Assembly: GCA_938003555.1 (NCBI GenBank)
Contig: CALKXN010000072.1
Span: forward strand, 1-5,828
Direction: 5' to 3'
Origin: an uncultured Robiginitomaculum sp.
Lineage (GTDB): Bacteria > Pseudomonadota > Alphaproteobacteria > Caulobacterales > Maricaulaceae
Length of the DNA: 5,828 nt
This document shows, one piece after another, positions 1 through 5,253 of the stretch (its first letter is position 1; each line of letters opens with the position of its first letter). The position numbers were made by a program, and so were the translations under genes. The notes beneath the pieces are model-generated. The model worked only from the letters and a program-made list of their open reading frames with translations, ran no database searches and was not told the origin of the DNA.

Positions 1-3
1 ATG

Positions 4-30
4 ACCCTCCCGCTGCGGAGGGTTTTTCTT
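4..30 (+). terminator. Rho-independent terminator for a gene left of the window
   Basis: ACCCTCC at 4-10 pairs perfectly with GGAGGGT at 17-23 around a six-base loop, and the T-rich run TTTTTCTT follows at 23-30. This is the standard intrinsic terminator layout on the plus strand, so it probably ends a plus-strand gene outside the window that converges on pleD. The stem can also form in the pleD transcript just past its stop, but whether a T tract follows on that strand cannot be seen. Confidence 0.8.
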
Positions 31-45
31 TGGAGACGTGGCGTC

Positions 46-1401
46 CTAAGCGGCCTTCATCGCTTGGGCTTGCATGACTTTATCACGGCCTGATTTCTTG
101 GCGGCATAAAGCGCGTCATCGGCGCGTTTAAATATTTCGCGTAGTTTTTCACCTTGCTCAGCCTGCGCAACCCCGGCGCTAACAGAAACCTTGAGCGCGG
201 AACCATCCACAAATATCGGCGTGCCAGAGATCAAACTGCGAATCCGATCCGCGCCCGCCGCAGCCTCTTCGGCCGTAGCGCCGGGCATGGCGACAATAAA
301 TTCTTCGCCGCCATAGCGGCTGACAACATCAATGGCGCGCATATTCGTCACAAGGCGCGCAGCGATTTCCTTAAGAACATCGTCGCCAACATCATGTCCC
401 AAAATATCATTGACCCGTTTAAAGTGGTCGACATCAAAGACAACGAGCGAGAAAATACGCCCATGTTCAACGCCCTCAATCAGAGGCGCCATGGCGCGAT
501 CAAAATACCGGCGATTACCTAGCCCCGTCAGCGGGTCCGCCACTACCATATCTAGGCTCTCTGCAAAATCATCTCGCAGGCTATCCGTAAAGAACTTACG
601 TTTGAGCTGCGTATTGACCCGTGCATTTAATTCACCGCCTTGGATCGGGCGCATAACCGTGTCGTTAATGCCCGTATCAAAGGCTCGCACCATAATATCT
701 TCATCAGACATCTCTGTGATCGCCAGGATGGGTAAGTCCCTCGTGCGCGGATCAGAGCGCAGCCGCGCGCATAGGCGCAAACCGGAAAATTCTTCGCTTG
801 TCAGGCTGACGATCATCAAATCGACGCCCCGCGACGCGGCGCCAATCGCTTCTTTGGGATCTGCCTGTGTTGTTACATTATGATGCTCACCCAGAATGGA
901 CTCAATTTTTTTGGCGCTATTGGGCTCATCATCTACAATAAGAATATTACCGCGTTTTTTTGCCAAATGGTCAATCAATTCACGCGTCGGAGCGCTATCC
1001 GTCGTATGGCTCATCAATTGATCCGTGACCATTTTCAAGCGCAGCAGTGATCTCACGCGCGCCATTAAATTAAAGTCGTCAATCGGCTTGGTAATGAAAT
1101 CATCCGCCCCGGCCTCTAGCCCGCGAATACGGTTACGCGTCTCTTCAAGCGCCGTCACCATCACAACTGGAATATGCCATGTGCGGGGGTCAGATTTCAA
1201 CCGTTCACAGGTGTCAAAACCGTTCATACCCGGCATGACAGCGTCAAGCAGAACGAGGTCAACAGGCTCATTTTGCGCAATTTTCAACGCTTGGCTGCCG
1301 CTTGTTGCGCGCACAACATCATAATATTCCGCCGCGAGTTTGACCTCAAGCAGGTTCAGATTAGGAATCAGGTCATCAACAATTAGGATACGCGTGCTCA
1401 T
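46..1401 (-). CDS. pleD: PleD-like response regulator, diguanylate cyclase (REC-REC-GGDEF)
   Basis: Makes cyclic di-GMP from two GTP when its first receiver domain is phosphorylated; in Caulobacter PleD acts at the pole in the motile-to-stalked transition. At 451 residues it is close in length to Caulobacter PleD (about 454). REC1 (about 1-120) has the acidic pair D9/D10, phospho-acceptor D53 (LLDAVMPG), T83 and K105. REC2 (about 152-268) is degenerate: S199 stands where the acceptor Asp would be, fitting the adaptor role known for PleD. The GGDEF domain (about 284-445) has the A-site GGEEF at 364-368 and the allosteric inhibitory I-site RxxD at R355-D358, so product inhibition is expected. 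The ATG start has a purine-rich GGGGCGG ahead of it. It lies 12 bases after divK, so the two are probably cotranscribed. Identity is very likely. Confidence 0.96.
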   Translation of the reverse strand: MSTRILIVDDLIPNLNLLEVKLAAEYYDVVRATSGSQALKIAQNEPVDLVLLDAVMPGMNGFDTCERLKSDPRTWHIPVVMVTALEETRNRIRGLEAGADDFITKPIDDFNLMARVRSLLRLKMVTDQLMSHTTDSAPTRELIDHLAKKRGNILIVDDEPNSAKKIESILGEHHNVTTQADPKEAIGAASRGVDLMIVSLTSEEFSGLRLCARLRSDPRTRDLPILAITEMSDEDIMVRAFDTGINDTVMRPIQGGELNARVNTQLKRKFFTDSLRDDFAESLDMVVADPLTGLGNRRYFDRAMAPLIEGVEHGRIFSLVVFDVDHFKRVNDILGHDVGDDVLKEIAARLVTNMRAIDVVSRYGGEEFIVAMPGATAEEAAAGADRIRSLISGTPIFVDGSALKVSVSAGVAQAEQGEKLREIFKRADDALYAAKKSGRDKVMQAQAMKAA

Positions 1402-1413
1402 CGCCCGCCGCCC

Positions 1414-1779
1414 CTATCGGACAAATTGACGAATAGTTTGTAAAAAGCCCGTCACGCTTATCGGCTTGCTAATATAGCCTTGGCAACCGCCATCGCGAAT
1501 ACGCTTCTCATCGCCCTTCATGGCAAAAGCCGTCACAGCAATAACCGGAATATCTTTGGTGGCTTTGTCGTCTTTGATCCATTTAGTGACTTCAAGACCG
1601 GAGACGCCCGGCAATTGAATATCCATCAAAATCAAATCCGGTTTGTATTTTTTGGCGAGTTCAATAGCCTTAAGCCCTTCGCGGGTCTGGCATGTTTCAT
1701 AGCCATGCGCATGAAGCAAATCATTAAAGAGCTTTAAATTCAGCTCATTGTCTTCGACGATCAATACTTTTTTGGGCAT
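1414..1779 (-). CDS. divK: DivK single-domain response regulator
   Basis: A 121-residue receiver domain with no output domain. DivK is phosphorylated and dephosphorylated by the histidine kinases DivJ and PleC in Caulobacter and acts by protein contact on DivL/CckA to lower CtrA activity. Visible residues: E9/D10 acidic pocket, phospho-acceptor D53 in [10 protein letters not shown]83 in [10 protein letters not shown], and K105 in YISKPIS. The AFAMKGDE and [12 protein letters not shown] segments are characteristic of DivK. I chose the ATG at 1779 because the protein then begins [11 protein letters not shown], as known DivK proteins do. An ATG at 1791 (AGGTG three bases upstream) and a GTG at 1797 are in frame and would add four or six residues. 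It is followed by pleD, the conserved alphaproteobacterial order. I see no clear sigma-70 promoter and no full CtrA site (TTAA-N7-TTAA) upstream. Confidence 0.95.
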   Translation of the reverse strand: MPKKVLIVEDNELNLKLFNDLLHAHGYETCQTREGLKAIELAKKYKPDLILMDIQLPGVSGLEVTKWIKDDKATKDIPVIAVTAFAMKGDEKRIRDGGCQGYISKPISVTGFLQTIRQFVR

Positions 1780-1897
1780 AACCTGCAACATTATCACCTA
1801 TCCACTTTTGTCTCGGCATTTCTTTGAATGCCTGTCTTGTTGAGAAGCGTGTAACCGAATATCCTTAATCAAGGGTGTTCTTCGTCGTAACACTTCG

Positions 1898-1926
1898 TTT
1901 ACAGAACATAACACGAACAGTATAAT
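1898..1926 (+). promoter_or_regulatory. Sigma-70-type promoter of dinB
   Basis: TTTACA at 1898-1903 (five of six to the -35 consensus) and a perfect TATAAT at 1921-1926 are separated by exactly 17 bases. The expected transcription start is near 1933, giving a leader of about 23 bases with AAAGGAA at 1944-1950 six bases before the GTG start. A promoter this close to consensus would be strong unless repressed, which fits the LexA box within its spacer. Confidence 0.85.
1904..1918 (+). promoter_or_regulatory. LexA (SOS) operator within the dinB promoter spacer
   Basis: The sequence reads GAAC-ATAACAC-GAAC, which is GTTC-N7-GTTC on the other strand. That direct repeat is the established LexA box of Alphaproteobacteria, unlike the CTGT-N8-ACAG palindrome of E. 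coli. It fills the spacer between the -35 (ends 1903) and -10 (begins 1921), so bound LexA would block RNA polymerase directly. All eight specified bases match. That LexA actually binds here is inferred from the motif and its position. Confidence 0.85.
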
Positions 1927-1955
1927 AGAGTCTAAACGCGGATAAAGGAATTGTT

Positions 1956-3395
1956 GTGGCAGAGAGCATCTTACCCATTGGGGGATATTGCCGCGATTGC
2001 GAAGCGCCGCTCACCGCGCGAGGCCCCTGCCCATCTTGTGGGTCACAGCGCCAAATCCGTCACCCTGAAGTTACGCAGCTCTCCATTGCCCATGTGGATT
2101 GCGACGCCTTTTTTTGCTCGGTCGAAAAACGTGACAATCCCGATCTTGCTGATCATCCTGTTATAGTGGGCGGGGGCAAGCGCGGCGTCGTCGCGGCGGC
2201 CTGTTACAATGCCCGCGTTTATGGCGTGCGTAGCGCCATGCCGATGTTCAAAGCCTTAAAGCTCTGCCCCAACGCCGTGGTCATTCGCGGCAATCACGGC
2301 AAATACTCCCGTGAAGGGCGACGCATCAAAGCGATGATGCAGGACTTAACGCCGCTTGTGCAGCCGCTCTCAATTGACGAAGCTTTTTTGGATTTATCCG
2401 GGACGCAGCGCCTGCACGGCGCGCCGCCCGCTGTGATGCTCATGCGCCTGCAGAAACGCGTTTTAGACGAAGTCGGCGTCACCGTAAGTGTGGGCCTGTC
2501 CTATAATAAATTTCTCGCGAAAACGGCCAGTGATCTGGATAAGCCGCATGGCTTTGCCATGCTGGGCAAAGCGGACGCTGTTAAATTCCTGTCTGATAAA
2601 CCCGTCGATTTTATCTTTGGGGTGGGGCCAAGCTTTGCGCGCACATTAAATAAATCCGGCCTTTTCACCATCGCCGATATTGCCCGTATGGGCGATAAAG
2701 CCATGGCGACGAAATTTGGCGAAGGCGGCCTGCGCCTGTCACGACTGTCGCGCGCCGAAGATCACCGCCCCGTCAATGTCGATAGCACGCGCAAAAGCTG
2801 TAGCGCGGAGACGACATTTAATACGGATATTTCAGACGTAGATCAGCTCCTGGATAAGCTTTGGTATGTCGCGCAAAAAACAGCCGATCACGCCAAGGCA
2901 CTGGATATTGCGGGCAAGACCGTAACGCTAAAGCTAAAATCCAAAGATTTTAAATCCATTACGCGGCGCAGAACCTTGTCCTCGCCCACACAGCTGGCCG
3001 ATGTGATCTTTAAGACCTGCGAGCCGCTTTTGCTTAAAGAAGCCACAGGCGGCGCTTACCGCCTGATTGGTGCGGGACTATCTGGCCTCACCGCGCCAGA
3101 GGGCGACGCTATGGACTGGCTTGACCCGGCGGCGGCAAAGCGGGCACAAGCAGAGCGCGCCAGCGATAAAGCCCGCGAGAAATTTGGCAAAGGAGCCGTG
3201 ATGAAAGGCCGTGAATTAAAACTGCGTAGCAGAGGCATGAAAAGCGCGTCGCCAACAGATAAAGACGCGCCCGCAAAATCCAAACCCGCCTTGCGCTCTC
3301 GCGGCATGAAAGGGCTATCCATAGACCCTGAGCAGCGACGCAGTAATGGCATGAAACGTCATGAAAACGTCAGCACACCAAAGACGCCGAAATAA
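1956..3395 (+). CDS. dinB: DNA polymerase IV (Y-family, DinB) with N-terminal zinc-ribbon-like extension
   Basis: Error-prone translesion polymerase that copies past damaged template bases. Residues 1-40 form an extension absent from E. coli Pol IV, with C12-x2-C15 and C25-x2-C28, a likely zinc ribbon. The catalytic core starts at about 44: HVDCDAFF gives metal ligand D48 and probable steric gate F53, and SIDEAFLD gives D141 and E142, matching E. coli D8, F13, D103 and E104. A helix-hairpin-helix-like thumb region (about 215-255, FGVGPSFARTL) and little finger (about 275-380) follow. The tail (about 415-479) is basic with three RSxGMK repeats, and I see no canonical clamp-binding QLxLF. At 479 residues it is well above E. 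coli's 351. The GTG start has AAAGGAA six bases upstream and lies 23 bases past the predicted transcription start. Predicted LexA control supports the SOS role. Confidence 0.95.
   Translation: MAESILPIGGYCRDCEAPLTARGPCPSCGSQRQIRHPEVTQLSIAHVDCDAFFCSVEKRDNPDLADHPVIVGGGKRGVVAAACYNARVYGVRSAMPMFKALKLCPNAVVIRGNHGKYSREGRRIKAMMQDLTPLVQPLSIDEAFLDLSGTQRLHGAPPAVMLMRLQKRVLDEVGVTVSVGLSYNKFLAKTASDLDKPHGFAMLGKADAVKFLSDKPVDFIFGVGPSFARTLNKSGLFTIADIARMGDKAMATKFGEGGLRLSRLSRAEDHRPVNVDSTRKSCSAETTFNTDISDVDQLLDKLWYVAQKTADHAKALDIAGKTVTLKLKSKDFKSITRRRTLSSPTQLADVIFKTCEPLLLKEATGGAYRLIGAGLSGLTAPEGDAMDWLDPAAAKRAQAERASDKAREKFGKGAVMKGRELKLRSRGMKSASPTDKDAPAKSKPALRSRGMKGLSIDPEQRRSNGMKRHENVSTPKTPK
3225..3356 (+). repeat. Three RSxGMK repeats in the Pol IV C-terminal tail
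   Basis: The Pol IV tail carries RSRGMK at residues 424-429 (3225-3242), RSRGMK at 447-452 (3294-3311) and RSNGMK at 462-467 (3339-3356), spaced 23 and 15 residues apart. The first two are preceded by Leu (LRSRGMK). Codons differ between copies (for example CGT AGC AGA against CGC TCT CGC), so the peptide is repeated more closely than the DNA. The linkers are rich in Lys, Pro and Ser and look disordered. Function unknown. Confidence 0.8.
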
Positions 3396-3480
3396 GCCAA
3401 TATTGCGCGCTCACTTTCGTCGGCCGTCTCTCCTTAGGGACAGGCTGGCACTGTATTGATTGAACGCGTAGAGTGTCGAA
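3396..3480 (+). other. dinB-phzF gap with a bulged hairpin
   Basis: This 85-base gap contains one imperfect hairpin at 3423-3445: GCC-GTCTCT pairs with AGGGAC-A-GGC around a CCTT loop, with one G-T wobble and one bulged A. No T run follows, so it is not a standard intrinsic terminator. I see no convincing promoter for the next gene; GAGTG at 3471-3475, five bases before the ATG, is a modest ribosome binding site. Cotranscription with dinB is possible. Confidence 0.35.
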
Positions 3481-4275
3481 ATGACCACATTCCCTATTTA
3501 CCAAGCCGACGCCTTCACGAACACGCTCTTTAGAGGCAACCCCGCAGCTGTCGTGCCATGCAAGGCCTTCCCGCCAGCAAAAATCATGCAAGCCATCGCG
3601 ATGGAGAATAATCTGTCCGAAACAGCCTTCGTCGTGCAGCGCGGCGAGAGCTGGGACATTCGCTGGTTTACGCCAATGGTTGAGATTGAATTTTGCGGCC
3701 ACGCCACAGTAGCCAGCGCGCATATTTTACGCACAGAACTGGGGGCGAAATTTCCGCTTCATCTAAACGCGCCGATTGGGGCGCTGATCGTAACGCATGA
3801 TGAAAGTGGCTATCATCTCGACGCGCCAGCCTATAGGCCGCGCAAAATTGAAATTACTGAGGCCATTCAATCCGCCTTTCCCATTGAGGTTGAAGCCGCC
3901 TTCGCCGCGCGTGACAATATCTATATCGTTACGCCAAACGCGCAAACCGTCCGTGAGTTTAATCCCAATTTTCGCAAGATTGCGGCGCTGGGCGATCATG
4001 GTGTTGGCCTAACTGCGCCTGGCGGGCATGACGGTTATGATTTCACATCCCGCATGTTCTTCCCAGCCATTGATTTGGACGAAGACCCCGTGACAGGCAG
4101 CGCCCATTGCGCGCTTGGGCCATATTGGAGCGGGCGCTTGGGCAAAACACAACTCACCGCGCATCAAGCCTCAATGCGCGGCGGGCATTTGATTTTAAAT
4201 GTCAGCGATGCGCGCGTGGTGCTAACTGGGCAGGCGGTCACCTATCTGCGCGGTGAGATTACCGTCCCGAATTAA
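3481..4275 (+). CDS. PhzF-family isomerase-fold protein
   Basis: Belongs to the PhzF/YddE family, whose founding member isomerises trans-2,3-dihydro-3-hydroxyanthranilate in phenazine synthesis; most members, including E. coli YddE, have no settled substrate. The protein has 264 residues, slightly short of the usual 260-300. Family marks are YQADAFTN near the start with GNPAAVV at 19-25, catalytic Glu E47 in NLSETAFV, FCGHATVASAH at 71-81, and the second-half glycine motif EDPVTGSAHCALG at 201-213. The two-domain pseudo-repeat typical of the fold fits. No signal peptide is seen, so it is cytoplasmic. No other phenazine gene is near, so that pathway should not be assumed. Its stop overlaps that of the convergent membrane protein gene. 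The family call is firm; the substrate is unknown. Confidence 0.93.
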   Translation: MTTFPIYQADAFTNTLFRGNPAAVVPCKAFPPAKIMQAIAMENNLSETAFVVQRGESWDIRWFTPMVEIEFCGHATVASAHILRTELGAKFPLHLNAPIGALIVTHDESGYHLDAPAYRPRKIEITEAIQSAFPIEVEAAFAARDNIYIVTPNAQTVREFNPNFRKIAALGDHGVGLTAPGGHDGYDFTSRMFFPAIDLDEDPVTGSAHCALGPYWSGRLGKTQLTAHQASMRGGHLILNVSDARVVLTGQAVTYLRGEITVPN

Positions 4276-4565
4276 GCCGCATATTTGCTCGGTCGCCCGC
4301 TTTCTATCCACGCCACCATCGCCGCGATAAAGCCATATGTGAAAAGCATCATCACGCCCAAAGTTACGCCCTGCGGCCCTGCGGTGATGTCGAATATTTT
4401 ATCCTGAACCTGCAGTCCCGGCACTACTATAAATATATATTGCACGGCCCCCATCAGCGCAAATAGCGCCCAAGGCAAAATGGAGTAAAACGCCGATTGC
4501 ACCCCGCACATCCGGCGCGTAATGCCCCATGAACATGATATCCCGCCTCTATTTTTGGAAAGCAT
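4272..4565 (-). CDS. Small two-helix membrane protein, function unknown
   Basis: I do not recognise a named family. The 97-residue product has two hydrophobic stretches that look like membrane helices, about 26-50 (SILPWALFALMGAVQYIFIV) and about 66-86 (around GVTLGVMMLFTYGFIAAMVAW), joined by a short polar loop with D55 and D59. The N-terminal 20 residues are basic and contain two Cys (11 and 20). The tail ESGRPSKYAA is polar. The ATG at 4565 has GAGGT five bases upstream, the best start signal available; an internal ATG (residue 19) or GTG (residue 22) would still keep both helices. The reading frame runs convergent to the phzF-like gene and the two stop codons share bases. It lies on the same strand as the thioredoxin-fold gene, 111 bases downstream of it. 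The leader can form alternative pairings around its ribosome binding site. Confidence 0.72.
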   Translation of the reverse strand: MLSKNRGGISCSWGITRRMCGVQSAFYSILPWALFALMGAVQYIFIVVPGLQVQDKIFDITAGPQGVTLGVMMLFTYGFIAAMVAWIESGRPSKYAA

Positions 4566-4571
4566 ATATGA

Positions 4572-4658
4572 CCTCAGACCGTTCTTCGAGTCCCATATTT
4601 TCTATCCTGAGGAGCTGCTGTTAAGCAGCGTCTCGAAAGGCGATAAATATGCCTCAGG
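4572..4658 (-). promoter_or_regulatory. Candidate structured leader with alternative pairings over the RBS
   Basis: Reading the minus strand, segment a (CCTGAGG, 4658-4652) is perfectly complementary to segment b (CCTCAGG, 4612-4606). Segment c (CTGAGG, 4577-4572) is complementary to the first six bases of b and contains the SD of the membrane protein gene. Pairs a-b and b-c are mutually exclusive, the usual logic of a leader that hides or exposes its ribosome binding site. Between a and b sits a perfect six-pair hairpin, GCTGCT/AGCAGC (4614-4629) with a four-base loop. It matches no riboswitch class I know. A second small hairpin (GTCT/AGGC, 4630-4641) pairs better on the plus strand, so the functional strand is uncertain. 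That it regulates anything is inference. Confidence 0.4.
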
Positions 4659-4676
4659 AGGAAGGGTAATATCAGG

Positions 4677-5177
4677 CTAGTTTTCGCTGCGCCGCTCAAT
4701 CATATCGCCGCGAGCAAAGGCCGTGAAATAGGTCAGCGTTTCTTCGTCGCTGCGGCTATCGGCATTACGCCATGTCGGCGCAGTATCGCGGTTCAGCAAT
4801 ACCCCATCAGCGGTCAAGACGAGCACAGTCGGCGTGCCGACGATACTTTCAATCCCGTAGCGCTGCGCGATGTCGATATTGCGATCTCTCATGCCGACAT
4901 CGACATAAACAAGTTCATAATTCAAATCGATCAAGCTTTGAAATTGCGGCTTTTCAAATTTTGCGGCTAGGCCTCGGCTATCGTGGCACCAATTTGCGCC
5001 CATCACGAGCAGCACGCGATTGCCGCGCAATTTGGCCCGCTCAAAAGCATCATCAACATCTTGGGCCGCGTCACGTTCGGCGTGATAGGGGCGCGGCTCA
5101 TTATGACCGCCTTCGCCTGCAAATGCAGAGCTTGCAGCGACCAAGCCGAGTAAAACAAAAGCTAAAACACGTAACAT
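4677..5177 (-). CDS. Exported thioredoxin-fold protein with CHDS active site
   Basis: Predicted to act in the periplasm as a thiol protein or chaperone-like reductase; the substrate is unknown. Residues 1-20 form a classic signal peptide: R3, a hydrophobic core LAFVLLGLVAA, and an AFA-type cleavage site before G21. A thioredoxin fold follows. The active-site segment GANWCHDSRGLA has C64 at the nucleophile position, but S67 replaces the second Cys, giving a CxxS rather than CxxC site. VGTPTVLVL supplies the cis-proline P116. Length is 166 residues. The ATG has a perfect AGGAGG four bases upstream. CxxS proteins usually bind or isomerise mixed disulfides rather than carry out full dithiol exchange, which I infer here. 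It is divergent from the serine peptidase gene and upstream of the small membrane protein on the same strand. Confidence 0.88.
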   Translation of the reverse strand: MLRVLAFVLLGLVAASSAFAGEGGHNEPRPYHAERDAAQDVDDAFERAKLRGNRVLLVMGANWCHDSRGLAAKFEKPQFQSLIDLNYELVYVDVGMRDRNIDIAQRYGIESIVGTPTVLVLTADGVLLNRDTAPTWRNADSRSDEETLTYFTAFARGDMIERRSEN

Positions 5178-5253
5178 AGAGCCTCCTGAATATCACTGCA
5201 GTCTAACAGTTTTAGCCTTGCGCAAAAGGGGGCAAGCGCGTCACAATACAGTT
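5178..5253. promoter_or_regulatory. Divergent intergenic region, thioredoxin-fold / peptidase genes
   Basis: Seventy-six bases separate the two divergent starts. The minus-strand side carries AGGAGG (5187-5182) for the thioredoxin-fold gene. On the plus strand, TTGCGC (5218-5223) and CACAAT (5242-5247) are 18 bases apart and would be a weak sigma-70-like promoter with a start close to the peptidase ATG. TTGCGCAA at 5218-5225 is an eight-base palindrome. No clear minus-strand promoter was found. Confidence 0.35.

Larger units (their letters stand above)
1780..1955. promoter_or_regulatory. Divergent divK / dinB intergenic control region
   Basis: This stretch separates the divergent divK and dinB starts. 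The dinB side holds a strong promoter, a LexA box, a GAGTC site at 1928-1932 (GANTC, the CcrM methylation sequence) and the ribosome binding site AAAGGAA at 1944-1950. The divK side (about 1780-1890) shows only its possible SD sequences and no promoter I can call: one TTAA at 1865-1868 lacks a partner at the CtrA spacing. No small coding region stands out. Confidence 0.7.

Noticed and set aside
332..883. Plus-strand ORF of 183 codons opposite pleD
   Set aside because: It lies within the well-supported pleD gene, is rich in Arg/Ser as expected from an antisense frame, and has no recognisable domain.
1861..1870. Possible CtrA site upstream of divK
   Set aside because: Only one TTAA (1865-1868) is present; no partner at seven-base spacing.
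3056..3352. Minus-strand ORF of 98 codons opposite the dinB 3' end
   Set aside because: Antisense shadow of Pol IV coding sequence with no start signal or family resemblance.
3481..4275. Phenazine biosynthesis locus
   Set aside because: Only a PhzF-family protein is present; no other phz genes are visible, and most family members are unrelated to phenazines.
4399..4536. Minus-strand 45-codon frame beginning MFMGHYAPD with a purine-rich GAGGCGGG upstream
   Set aside because: It overlaps the membrane protein in another frame, and past its first half it loses any plausible protein character. Probably a shadow, though a frameshifted N-terminus cannot be fully excluded.
4607..4658. Hammerhead-ribozyme-like pattern on the plus strand: CTGAGGA, hairpin, GAAA, GGC...GCC, then TC
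   Set aside because: Five bases (GTCTC) separate stem II from GAAA where none are allowed, and stem I would start with mismatches. CTGAGG pairs much better with CCTCAGG.
4772..5179. Plus-strand ORF of 135 codons opposite the thioredoxin-fold gene
   Set aside because: Arg/Ser/His-rich antisense frame; the minus-strand gene has signal peptide, active-site motif and perfect SD.
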